Below are positions 25,419-32,967 of a stretch of 41,836 nt of DNA, one piece after another. The translations under genes and the position numbers were made by a program. Under the pieces are notes generated by a model. It saw only the letters and a program-made list of their open reading frames with translations. It was not told where the DNA came from and searched no databases. Position 1 is the first letter of the stretch; every line of letters begins with the position of its first letter. Source of the stretch: Bacteroidota bacterium (lineage in GTDB: Bacteria; Bacteroidota; Bacteroidia; B-17B0; Aurantibacillaceae); assembly GCA_019638705.1 (NCBI GenBank), contig JAHBTI010000026.1, positions 1-41,836 of the forward strand, read 5' to 3'.

Positions 25419-26564
25419 AAGACTTACGGCAAAGGTTCTCGTTTCCTTATCACATTCCACATAATCCCCATAAGTCGGAGTTTTGATAAGCGGAATTTTA
25501 TTCAAACATTTTTCAATTACATCGCTCATTTGCAGAAAACCGATTTTGTCTTCCAAAAAGGCTTGCACGGCAATTTCGTTGGCAGCATTTAATACACAAG
25601 GCATATTGCCGCCTTTGTTCATGGCATCAAAAGCTAATTGAAGATTGTGAAAGGTGTTTAAATCAGGTTTTTCAAACGTCAAATTCGGATAGTTTAAAAA
25701 ATCAAAACGCGGAAAATTATTTTTTACGCGCTGCGGATAAGCCATAGCATATTGAATGGGCAATTTCATATCGGGCAAACCCATTTGCGCTTTCAGGCTT
25801 CCGTCTTCAAACTGCACCAAGCTGTGCACAATGCTTTGCGGATGAACAATCACATCAATTTGTTCGGGTTTTAAATTGAACAGCCATTTTGCTTCAATCA
25901 CTTCCAAACCTTTGTTCATAAGGCTTGCGGAGTCAATAGTAATTTTTGCGCCCATTGTCCAGTTGGGGTGTTTCAGGGCTTGTTCTTTTTTTACGGTTTG
26001 CAAAAATGCTCTGTCTTTTCCTCTGAATGGTCCGCCGCTTGCGGTGAGGTAAATTTTTTCAACTTTGTTTTCCCACTCTCCCGCCAAACATTGAAAAATA
26101 GCGGAATGTTCGCTGTCCACAGGATAAATGTTTACATTGTTTTCAAAGGCTAATTTGGTAACCAATTCACCTGCCACCACCAAAGTTTCTTTGTTTGCCA
26201 GCGCAATTTGTTTTTTGTGTTTAATGGCGTTGATTGTACTTGCCAAACCCGCGTAACCAACCACACTCGCCAAAACCAAATCAATCGTTTCCATTTCCAC
26301 AATTTGCTCTACGGCTTTTGCGCCTGCAAACACTTTTATGTCGTGCGGTTGCAAGGCTTCTTTTACCTGCACATATTTTTTTTCGTCGGCAATTACAACG
26401 GCGTTTGGGTTAAATTCCAGTGCCTGTTTAATTAATAAATCGGCGTTTGAATTGGCGACCAACACTTCCGTTTCAAACAAATCGGGATTTTCTTTAATCA
26501 CTTCCAAAGCCTGTGTGCCAATGCTGCCTGTGCTTCCAATGAGGGCAATGCGTTTTTTGTTCAT
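25401..26564 (-). CDS. dxr: 1-deoxy-D-xylulose 5-phosphate reductoisomerase
   Basis: A complete 387-residue DXR, which turns DOXP into methylerythritol 4-phosphate with NADPH in the MEP isoprenoid pathway. Visible are the NADPH-binding GSTGSIGTQALEV at the N-terminus, LANKETLVVAG, PVDSEHSAIFQCL (metal and substrate ligands), LTASGGPFRG, HPNWTMGAKITIDSASLMNKGLEVIEA and QSIVHSLVQFEDGS. The length is normal. It is the first gene of a probable operon with rseP, an unknown secreted protein and an acyltransferase. A 14-bp perfect palindrome lies 85 bp upstream of the start. The C-terminal codons overlap the CACAGAG-type repeat, so the repeat supplies part of the coding end (SLLTQRD). Confidence 0.97.
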   Translation of the reverse strand: MNKKRIALIGSTGSIGTQALEVIKENPDLFETEVLVANSNADLLIKQALEFNPNAVVIADEKKYVQVKEALQPHDIKVFAGAKAVEQIVEMETIDLVLASVVGYAGLASTINAIKHKKQIALANKETLVVAGELVTKLAFENNVNIYPVDSEHSAIFQCLAGEWENKVEKIYLTASGGPFRGKDRAFLQTVKKEQALKHPNWTMGAKITIDSASLMNKGLEVIEAKWLFNLKPEQIDVIVHPQSIVHSLVQFEDGSLKAQMGLPDMKLPIQYAMAYPQRVKNNFPRFDFLNYPNLTFEKPDLNTFHNLQLAFDAMNKGGNMPCVLNAANEIAVQAFLEDKIGFLQMSDVIEKCLNKIPLIKTPTYGDYVECDKETRTFAVSLLTQRD

Positions 26565-26638
26565 TCAGAGTTTTTTACTTTAACAGTTTTCGGTTTTCAA
26601 TATCTTGCAATATGCTCATTTGTTGAATGGCTATTTTG

Positions 26639-26672
26639 TTTCTAATTGTGGCGAATTCGCCATAATTAAAAC
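26639..26672. promoter_or_regulatory. Palindrome between dxr and the caspase gene, possible operator
   Basis: TGGCGAATTCGCCA (26649-26662) is a perfect 14-bp palindrome. With the flanking AATT on both sides it becomes a 24-bp dyad with one mismatched pair. It sits 85 bp upstream of dxr and 16 bp downstream of the caspase stop. No T run follows, so a protein-binding site is more likely than a terminator. Confidence 0.35.
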
Positions 26673-26677
26673 ATATC

Positions 26678-28771
26678 CTATTTCAACTTCAACCCTCCCC
26701 AATTATCTCTCAAATCTTCGCTCATAAGCGTTTGCGGACTTTGGTGTTTGCTGTTGGTTCTTACGGATTCTAATTCAACTTTTTCTTTCAGATAATTTGA
26801 AAGTTCTGAAAATGAAACTTCACCTTTTGTGTCTTGTAGTTTTTTCAATAAGAAATAAGTAAACATACCATGTTGTTTTTCATTGTAGGGCAAAGAACTT
26901 TCTTCGCCTGAGCTTGCCGTAAACACTACAATATTGCCTTTTAAATAATCATCTTTGGGTTTTACTTTTACGCCGCGTGCAGCCAACAAGCCCGATGTGC
27001 GCCCACCGCCGCTAAAGCAAGCATCTATAAAAACCGTTACTTGCTGCGCGGGAAATTCGGTGAGTTTAGAATATAAATAAGAAAGTTTTATGCCTGATTT
27101 AATATTTGTTCCGCTTACATCAACAGGAATTAAATACGGCTCTTTTGTTACTTCATCGGGCAAACCATGCCCCGCGTAATACACAATTACTTTGGCTTTG
27201 CCGTTGGTTGCTTTTATTAATTTGTTCATTCTGTCTATTTCTTGCGAAATTCTGCCTGATGTTGCATTTGACAAATAGCTGATATTTTTTTCGGGAATGC
27301 CTAAAGTTTTGCGGCAATATGTTTTAAAAATGTTGGCATCGTTAATGGCATAAGCCACATTCATTTCGTTTGAAATCCCTGATTGATATGACCTGTAATC
27401 TTCGTTACCAATAATCAGCGCAAAAGCATTTTCATCACTACTTGCATTTTCAGGAATGTTTTTGTCCACATCAGCCGTTAATGAAACTTGATTTATTTGA
27501 ATTTGCTTGTCGTACTCGCCTGCTACGTTTACGGCTTGAGTTTGCCTTAATCGTTCTTCCAAAGAAACTGACAAGGTTCTGTTTTGTCCGTATTTTCTGT
27601 AGTTTTCACTAATATCAATCAGAATGGGAATTGTTGTTCCCGAGTATCTTTTATTGGCAAAAAACTCATATACAATAGTTTTGCTTTCATTCGGTTTTAA
27701 TGTTCCTATATCAAAAAAAGTTTCATTGCCCGGAAAAACATCTTGGGGATTTGTGAAGTTTACTTTCACGTCTGAAGCTTCGCCTTGCCCTTGATTTTGA
27801 ATAACTACATTAAGCGAAACAGGTTGCCCCAATTTAATTTTTCCTTCTTCGTTGGCGGTAAATTTATAATCGGCTATGTTGATTGAAGGCGTTTTAAAAC
27901 TTTGCGTGCCAAAAGAAACTTTAAACGGGTCGGCATCAAAATGATTTCCCTCACTGATTGAAATTTCAAACTCGGCTTTACCTTGTTCTAAATTCATTTC
28001 GCCTGAAACGGGAATGGCGATTGTAATTTCATCACCCGCCTTTAAATCTCCCAGAACTTTTTTTGCCGAATACTCCAATCCTTTAATTTGATTTTTTTCG
28101 TTTATGCTTGCTATAAGGTTGTATGCGTTTCCTTGACCTTTATTTAATACTGTAAATTTTATTTCGGCGTTTTCGTTTGCATCAAGCAAACGATTATTAT
28201 TTCCTCGTATATCTGTAAATGTAATGTCTGACACAACCAAATAAGCGGGCTTTGTAGGTTTTGGGATTTCAGGATTAATGTTATATGCATTAGCGGTGGG
28301 TTCTTCATATTTACTATCGGGTTTTGTGGATTTTGGAATTTCGCGTAGTTGAACATTAATTTTTTTAAGGTATTTAAGATGAGCACCCGATGCTAAATCA
28401 ACCACAACAGGTATTCCATATACCCAAACAGTTAAAATACTCCAAATCATAACGGGATTAAAACTCGCTTCATCTATGTACTTAGCATCAGTGTAACCTT
28501 CTTTCTTCAAAAGATAAACCAACTGGTTTTTTTCATTTTCTGATGTTGCACGCTGCCTCCTTTGGACTTCAATATCACAAGGAGTATAGTGCCATGTATC
28601 CTGTCCGTTTACATATACTCTTGCTCCGGGCGGCGAAGATGTTACTGAAATTATTTGATGTCTTTTGGAAAAGATAGTTGCGCATGAACTAAAAAGAAAC
28701 GTAATTGACAGAATTACTAAAAATTGAAATGCTTTTGTAGCCTTATAATTTTTGGTTTTCGTAATCTTCAT
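26678..28771 (-). CDS. Lipoprotein with PEGA, CARDB-like and caspase (C14) domains
   Basis: A 697-residue protein. A lipoprotein signal peptide ends at Cys30 (LFSSC). A PEGA domain (about 39-75: TSSPPGARVYVNG) follows, then a hydrophobic stretch (WSILTVWVYGIPVVVDLASGA). Two CARDB-like beta domains cover about residues 175-290 and 295-405 (DANENAEIKFTVLNKGQGNA; LGQPVSLNVVIQNQGQGEA). The C-terminal caspase domain starts near 449 (AFALIIGNEDYR) with the catalytic pair His535 (YYAGHG) and Cys585 (IDACFSGG). All key residues are present, so proteolytic activity is plausible. The lipid anchor places it in the periplasm or on the outer membrane, not in the cytosol. The start codon overlaps a relic stop codon (TAATG), a trace of former coupling to the DUF4384 gene. 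Confidence 0.88.
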   Translation of the reverse strand: MKITKTKNYKATKAFQFLVILSITFLFSSCATIFSKRHQIISVTSSPPGARVYVNGQDTWHYTPCDIEVQRRQRATSENEKNQLVYLLKKEGYTDAKYIDEASFNPVMIWSILTVWVYGIPVVVDLASGAHLKYLKKINVQLREIPKSTKPDSKYEEPTANAYNINPEIPKPTKPAYLVVSDITFTDIRGNNNRLLDANENAEIKFTVLNKGQGNAYNLIASINEKNQIKGLEYSAKKVLGDLKAGDEITIAIPVSGEMNLEQGKAEFEISISEGNHFDADPFKVSFGTQSFKTPSINIADYKFTANEEGKIKLGQPVSLNVVIQNQGQGEASDVKVNFTNPQDVFPGNETFFDIGTLKPNESKTIVYEFFANKRYSGTTIPILIDISENYRKYGQNRTLSVSLEERLRQTQAVNVAGEYDKQIQINQVSLTADVDKNIPENASSDENAFALIIGNEDYRSYQSGISNEMNVAYAINDANIFKTYCRKTLGIPEKNISYLSNATSGRISQEIDRMNKLIKATNGKAKVIVYYAGHGLPDEVTKEPYLIPVDVSGTNIKSGIKLSYLYSKLTEFPAQQVTVFIDACFSGGGRTSGLLAARGVKVKPKDDYLKGNIVVFTASSGEESSLPYNEKQHGMFTYFLLKKLQDTKGEVSFSELSNYLKEKVELESVRTNSKHQSPQTLMSEDLRDNWGGLKLK

Positions 28772-28826
28772 TATTTCTGAATACTTAATTTTTATAATCC
28801 ACTTTTCTTTGGTCGGGCATTATGGA
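28771..28826. repeat. Direct repeat copy 2: relic of the DUF4384 gene 3' end
   Basis: 56 bp that match 29370-29426 except for a short block (TTTT against AGTTA) and one gap: 18 identical bases, the block, then 8 and 26 identical bases. Read on the minus strand it still spells IMPDQRKVDY before a frameshift, and its last codon TAA overlaps the caspase ATG as TAATG. With the second copy it brackets the DUF4258/DUF2283 pair. Confidence 0.8.
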
Positions 28827-28852
28827 GTAATTGAGACCGAACATTAAAACAA

Positions 28853-29047
28853 TCAAGCAACTTCGTATTCTACTTTAGTTGGTTGAGGCATATTTTTTGA
28901 AGCATTTAAAATTTCAATAGCTACAATTTTACCGTCGTTGGCGTAATCCAAAATTATTCCCTTACGATCTTCATCACTCTCGGCAATGGGCGCATCGCTC
29001 AACTGTATGTACAATACATCGGCTTCTTTATCATATTTTACTTTCAT
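28853..29047 (-). CDS. DUF2283 family protein, antitoxin-like
   Basis: A 64-residue protein. The pattern KYDKEADVLYIQLSD, then GIILDYANDGKIVAIEILNASK is typical of DUF2283. The frame is open upstream to 29089, but the ATG at 29047 (MKVKYDKEAD) matches family starts. The extra residues would run into the hairpin at 29075-29117. It lies 63 nt after the DUF4258 gene on the same strand. This DUF4258-then-DUF2283 order is recurrent and suggests a toxin-antitoxin-like pair, with this protein as the partner or antitoxin. That assignment is an inference from gene order and size. Confidence 0.78.
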   Translation of the reverse strand: MKVKYDKEADVLYIQLSDAPIAESDEDRKGIILDYANDGKIVAIEILNASKNMPQPTKVEYEVA

Positions 29048-29074
29048 GTGTAGATGTTTATTGTTTTTAATTGC

Positions 29075-29117
29075 CACATGGAATAGCAAGTTTTGGCAAA
29101 CATGGCTATTTCATGTG
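29075..29117. other. 13-bp hairpin between the DUF4258 and DUF2283 genes
   Basis: The arms CACATGGAATAGC (29075-29087) and GCTATTTCATGTG (29105-29117) pair over 13 bp with a single G-T wobble, enclosing a 17-nt loop. One arm contains the DUF4258 stop codon. The loop plus one arm (29091-29114) recurs upstream of pyk at 5439-5462. No T run follows in the reading direction, so it looks like a translational or processing element rather than a terminator. Confidence 0.55.
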
Positions 29118-29359
29118 AGATATTTATTGATTTTTGAAGTTTTATAAACTGTTACCACCAAATTTGGATTTACCCTTTCGTTTACGAATATACGGATTAA
29201 ATACATTTTGTTGTTTTCAGAAATTGTGCCGTGATACACGCTAAGCCCGTCTTCTGTTCCGAAAAAATTGCTGCTGTGCAAAATACTCCAAACAATTTCT
29301 TCAGAAACTCCTCTCAAACTTATTTGTTGTTTTGCGTGTTTGGATAATACAATGCTCAC
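29111..29359 (-). CDS. DUF4258 family protein, toxin-like
   Basis: An 82-residue protein beginning SIVLSKHAKQQISLRGVSEEIVWSIL. The SKHA..Q...RG.. pattern with a compact beta sheet after it (GLSVYHGTI, MYLIRIFVNE, LVVTVYKTSK) is that of DUF4258, a RelE-like small fold. The frame begins at GTG (29359); the only later ATG would remove the N-terminal helix, so GTG is used. It starts 10 nt after the stop of the DUF4384 gene and is followed by DUF2283. A toxin role is inferred from the pairing, not shown by a known active site. Confidence 0.78.
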   Translation of the reverse strand: MSIVLSKHAKQQISLRGVSEEIVWSILHSSNFFGTEDGLSVYHGTISENNKMYLIRIFVNERVNPNLVVTVYKTSKINKYLT

Positions 29360-29369
29360 TTTGCTTAAT

Positions 29370-29426
29370 TTATTTCTGAATACTTAAAGTTATATAATCC
29401 ACTTTTCTTTGGTCGGGCATTATGGA
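29370..29426. repeat. Direct repeat copy 1: functional 3' end of the DUF4384 gene
   Basis: 57 bp that encode the last codons of the DUF4384 protein (IMPDQRKVDYITLSIQK and stop). The near-copy at 28771-28826 lies 599 bp away on the other side of the DUF4258/DUF2283 pair. Such an arrangement, where an inserted cassette leaves the host gene's end intact and a second copy at the far edge, resembles integration at a gene 3' end or a tandem duplication. Confidence 0.8.
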
Positions 29427-30191
29427 ATAAATCCATGTAAAAATAGTTTCGGCTGTGGTGTTTTGCTCTTTATCCATTTTAATAAATGGAATTTGTGTTT
29501 TTGTAAATACAAAAATTAAACGGTTGGTTTCCGCTTGTTTCATGTCGGTATGCATGACATAATCCAATCTGCCGACAGGAAATTTATATGTTTCCAAAGC
29601 ATTGCACTTTGTTTGCTTTTCATATTCATTCGGGTACATCAGCGAAGCCTCCGTGTCTGTAATGTTAAACACTGTGAGATAACAAGCTTGTGTTGCTTTC
29701 ACCGAAAAAGTTAATTTTTCATCGTTGTTGTATGCCGCTTTTATTCCCTCAATATTTGCATAAAACGAAGCATCGGGTTTGGCATCGTATTTTATTACGA
29801 TGGCATCAATCACGATTTCACAAACAATTTCAACCTCGTTTTTGCAGTACGTTTTTTCATTTTTTACGGTGTAAGACTGCACCGCGCCTTGAATTTCGGT
29901 TTGTATATCCGAAGTAAAAAACTGCGAGTAATCGTTTTTTTGTTGGCTCGCGTAAAGCACTTGGTAGGAATTGATGTGTTCGTTAATGCCCGCTTCTTTT
30001 AAAGCGTTAATCTTTGCTTCGTTTAACGCCTCTTTTTTTGCTTGGTTAGGGCTTACATTGCCCGAAATGAATGCCGTGCCCTTAATGTTGGAAATAGAAA
30101 TTGTTTTTTGTGCTTTTATTGTAAAACAAAAGAAAAGGCAAACAAACAGGGTGTATGAGAGTAATTTTTTCAACGCCCACAAATATAGCAA
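29370..30191 (-). CDS. Secreted protein with LPP20-like region and DUF4384 domain
   Basis: A protein of about 270 residues. A signal peptide (LKKLLSYTLFVCLFFCFTIKAQ) is followed by a region like LPP20 or FlgT N-terminal domains (GNVSPNQAKKEALNEAKINALKEAGI). The C-terminal half matches DUF4384 (LTFSVKATQACYLTVFNITDTEASLMYPNEYEKQ, then YKFPVGRLDYVM). DUF4384 domains commonly occur in the same protein as, or next to, caspase-like or kinase signalling modules. No ATG exists in frame before the signal peptide; TTG codons at 30191, 30182 and 30173 are the possible starts. A TATATTTG box at 30180-30187 overlaps them, so a TTG start at 30175-30173 would make the message nearly leaderless. Its ancestral partner downstream is the caspase gene. 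Confidence 0.72.
   Translation of the reverse strand: MLYLWALKKLLSYTLFVCLFFCFTIKAQKTISISNIKGTAFISGNVSPNQAKKEALNEAKINALKEAGINEHINSYQVLYASQQKNDYSQFFTSDIQTEIQGAVQSYTVKNEKTYCKNEVEIVCEIVIDAIVIKYDAKPDASFYANIEGIKAAYNNDEKLTFSVKATQACYLTVFNITDTEASLMYPNEYEKQTKCNALETYKFPVGRLDYVMHTDMKQAETNRLIFVFTKTQIPFIKMDKEQNTTAETIFTWIYSIMPDQRKVDYITLSIQK
30180..30187 (-). promoter_or_regulatory. -7 promoter box overlapping the DUF4384 gene start
   Basis: On the minus strand it reads TATATTTG, an exact TAnnTTTG match. A TTCGG about 19 nt upstream is a poor -33 element. Transcription would start about 6-7 nt downstream, at the TTG codon before LKKLLSYTL. Confidence 0.35.
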
Positions 30192-30252
30192 CGTTTAGTT
30201 TTTCCGAACCGAAATATTTTTTTTGCACAATCAATTTACAGTGCATAAGTTT

Positions 30253-30445
30253 GTGCCGTCTTAAAGGGGTGCTACATCTTTTTAAGTTTAAAGTTCAAAG
30301 TGAAAAGTTTAAAGTTGCTCAACTTCAAACTTCCAACCTCAAACTTCTGACTTAACGCTGTGGCTGAGATTATACCCGTTAGCAACGCAACGCTCATCGC
30401 TGCCTGCTATACACCTGAACAGGATAATGCCTGCGGAGGGAAATA
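30253..30445 (+). ncRNA. TPP riboswitch (THI element) with an expanded P3 helix
   Basis: Conserved THI-box parts are present in order: GGGGTGC (30266-30272), GGCTGAGA (30362-30369), TACCC (30373-30377) and ACCTGAACAGGATAATGCC then TGCGGAGGGAAA (30413-30443). The P3 base is GCTACA (30271-30276) paired with TGTGGC (30359-30364). The P3 arm then carries about 80 extra nt, mostly an inverted heptanucleotide array. Downstream, TTGGCAC (30456-30462) and GTGTCAA (30472-30478) form a hairpin. GTGCC at 30253-30257 could instead pair with GGCAC, a possible switch. The regulated gene is the TonB-dependent receptor starting at 30512. TPP riboswitches lower expression when thiamine pyrophosphate is plentiful. 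Confidence 0.88.
30285..30354. repeat. Inverted heptanucleotide array inside the riboswitch P3 arm
   Basis: Exactly ten 7-bp units. The first five (30285-30319) read AGTTTAA, AGTTCAA, AGTGAAA, AGTTTAA and AGTTGCT. The next five (30320-30354) are CAACTTC, AAACTTC, CAACCTC, AAACTTC and TGACTTA. The second half is the approximate inverse complement of the first, so the RNA can form a long hairpin; the innermost 12 bp pair with one mismatch. Confidence 0.75.
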
Positions 30446-30511
30446 AATTAAAAAATTGGCACGCGCTCCTTGTGTCAATATGTTTAATTAAAAAAATAAA
30501 ATAAAATAAAA

Positions 30512-32956
30512 ATGAACAAACAAAATTTTGCACGCGCATTTACTGCTGCTGCATTGCTATTTGCCGTAAACGCAAATGCACAATCAAGTCTTTCGGGACA
30601 AATCTTGTCAAACGAACAAGAGCCTGTTGCTTTTGCAACGGTTGGAATTAAAAACACGCAATTAGCAACGGTTGCAGACGGAGAGGGAAAATTTTCTTTC
30701 CGAAATTTGAAGAACGATACTTATGTTCTCAGCATTCAATGTTTGGGTTACCTTAGCAACACGGTTGTTGCAGAGGTAAACGGAGAAACGCAGTTGGGCA
30801 TTATTGCATTAACCAAATCAAATAAGCAATTAGACGAAGTCATCGTAAACTCCACGCGAGTTGATAAAAACAGTGGTATGGCGTTTAGCAATGTGGACAC
30901 GGAAACCTTGAAAAAACAAAACTTCGGGCAAGATGCGCCGTATATGCTCAATCAGTTGCCGAGTGTAGTGATTAATTCTGATGCGGGTAACGGCGTGGGT
31001 TACACGGGCATGCGTATTCGCGGCTCTGACGGAACGCGCATAAATGTTACCATAAACGGTGTGCCTGTAAACGATGCGGAATCTCAGGGAACATTTTTTG
31101 TGAATATGTCGGATTTGGTGTCAAGCGTAAATAATATTCAGGTGCAGCGTGGGGTAGGGGCTTCAAGCAATGGCGCAGGCGCATTTGGCGCGAGTGTAAA
31201 TTTTCAAACCAATCAACTGAATGAAAAACCGTATGCAAATGTGATTTCAACGGCAGGTTCTTACAATACATTCAGAAACACCCTCGCGGCAGGAACAGGT
31301 TTGCTGAACGATAAATTTACCTTAGATGCGCGTGCTTCAAAAATTACAAGCAACGGTTATATTGACAGAGCCGCTTCCGATTTGCAATCCTATTACTTGG
31401 CAGGCGGTTATTACGGAAAAAAATCGGTGATTAAATTCATTAATTTTCTCGGACAGGAAAAAACCTATCAGGCGTGGAATTATGTTCCCGAAGATTCTGT
31501 GAGGGCGGGAAACCGTACTTACAATGAACTTGGTGCGTATTATGATACCAACGGAAAGTTGAAATATTACAACAATCAAACCGACAATTACAAGCAAAAT
31601 AATTTTCAGTTGCATTTTATTCATCAGTTTAATTCGCGGGTGAGTTTGAATGTAACAGGGCATTACACCAAAGGGCAAGGTTATTATGAGGAATATAAGC
31701 CATTTGCAAATTTTTCAAGTTATAACATTCCTGATGTGATTAGCCCGAAAGGCGATACCATTAATTCAAGCGATTTAATTCGCCGTAAATGGTTAGACAA
31801 TGATTTTGCAGGCGGCATATTCAATTTCAAATATATTGTAAATCAAAAACTCAATTTTATTTTGGGCGGAGGCTACAATACTTATTTCGGAAAACATTTT
31901 GGCAGAGTAATTTGGGCGCAACAGTCTTCAACCATTGACACCGAGCACGAATATTATTACAATACCGCCAATAAAAATGACGGAAACCTGTATTTAAAAA
32001 CAAATTATTCGCCGATTAAAAGATTAAATGTGTTTTTGGATTTGCAAGCGCGTTATGTGGATTATCGTTTCTTGGGTTTTGATAATTTGTTTGAAGAAAA
32101 AATGCAAAATAAATCTTACACATTTTTCAACCCGAAATTAGGTTTAAGTTATGATGTGAATGCGAATACCAATGTTTACGCCTCATTTGCCATGGCTAAC
32201 AAAGAACCGAACCGTAATGATTTTGTGCAAAGCACGCCGCAATCTCGCCCAAAACATGAGCAGTTGCAAGATGTGGAAGCAGGCATTAAACAATCCTACA
32301 AACGTTTGGAATGGTCAGCCAACTTTTACAATATGCAATACAAAAATCAATTGGTGTTGAATGGCGAAATTAACGATGTTGGCGCGAACAACCGCGTAAA
32401 CGTGGAAAGCAGTTTCCGCAGAGGAATTGAATTAGAAGCCAATGTGGCATTGAACAACTATTTTTCTTTGGGTGGAAATGTTACGCTTTCTCAAAATAAA
32501 ATCAAAGATTTTATTGAATATATAGATAGCAGTTATGTGAACACGAACGGCGAAGAAATGTACACACAATACAAAAACGTTTATAAAAACACCGACATTT
32601 CTTTTTCGCCCAATGTTGTTTCGGCACTGATGTTTACCATTAAACCCGTGAAAGGTTTGGAAATTACGTTTATTAATAAATACATCGGCAGACAATTTTT
32701 AGATAATACTTCAAACAAAAACAGAAGTATTAATCCTTACAATGTGCTGAATGCGCAGGTGAATTACAGCATTAAAACCAAACTCATTCCTGAAATCGGC
32801 TTGATGTTGAGCGTAAATAATCTGTTGAACACCAAGTACGAAACCAATGGTTGGACTTACAGTTATTATTACGATTCCGATAAAATCTCAACGATTAACT
32901 ATCTCGCACCCGCAGCCTTGTTAAATTTTATGGTTGGTGTAAATTTGAAGTTTTAA
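30512..32956 (+). CDS. TonB-dependent outer-membrane receptor, probably for thiamine
   Basis: An 814-residue TonB-dependent receptor. A signal peptide (FARAFTAAALLFAVNANAQ) precedes a carboxypeptidase-regulatory-like domain (about 25-105: LSGQILSNEQEPVAFATV, GKFSFRNLKNDTYVLSIQ). The plug domain covers about 110-240 (LDEVIVNSTRV, GMRIRGSDGTRINVTINGVPVND, VQRGVGASSNGAGAFG). The 22-strand barrel follows, with a C-terminal motif YLAPAALLNFMVGVNLKF ending in Phe. A TPP riboswitch lies in its leader. That makes thiamine or a thiamine precursor the likely cargo, as for the known riboswitch-controlled receptors (Omr1/OMthi) in Bacteroidetes. No inner-membrane thiamine transporter or thi gene is in the window. 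A strong terminator closes the gene. Confidence 0.9.
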   Translation: MNKQNFARAFTAAALLFAVNANAQSSLSGQILSNEQEPVAFATVGIKNTQLATVADGEGKFSFRNLKNDTYVLSIQCLGYLSNTVVAEVNGETQLGIIALTKSNKQLDEVIVNSTRVDKNSGMAFSNVDTETLKKQNFGQDAPYMLNQLPSVVINSDAGNGVGYTGMRIRGSDGTRINVTINGVPVNDAESQGTFFVNMSDLVSSVNNIQVQRGVGASSNGAGAFGASVNFQTNQLNEKPYANVISTAGSYNTFRNTLAAGTGLLNDKFTLDARASKITSNGYIDRAASDLQSYYLAGGYYGKKSVIKFINFLGQEKTYQAWNYVPEDSVRAGNRTYNELGAYYDTNGKLKYYNNQTDNYKQNNFQLHFIHQFNSRVSLNVTGHYTKGQGYYEEYKPFANFSSYNIPDVISPKGDTINSSDLIRRKWLDNDFAGGIFNFKYIVNQKLNFILGGGYNTYFGKHFGRVIWAQQSSTIDTEHEYYYNTANKNDGNLYLKTNYSPIKRLNVFLDLQARYVDYRFLGFDNLFEEKMQNKSYTFFNPKLGLSYDVNANTNVYASFAMANKEPNRNDFVQSTPQSRPKHEQLQDVEAGIKQSYKRLEWSANFYNMQYKNQLVLNGEINDVGANNRVNVESSFRRGIELEANVALNNYFSLGGNVTLSQNKIKDFIEYIDSSYVNTNGEEMYTQYKNVYKNTDISFSPNVVSALMFTIKPVKGLEITFINKYIGRQFLDNTSNKNRSINPYNVLNAQVNYSIKTKLIPEIGLMLSVNNLLNTKYETNGWTYSYYYDSDKISTINYLAPAALLNFMVGVNLKF

Positions 32957-32967
32957 ATAGAAAAAAG

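Noticed and set aside
26565..26677. A short frame ending in MSILQDIENRKLLK between the caspase gene and dxr
   Set aside because: Only 13-30 codons, no recognised family; chance reading in an AT-rich spacer is more likely than a remnant gene.
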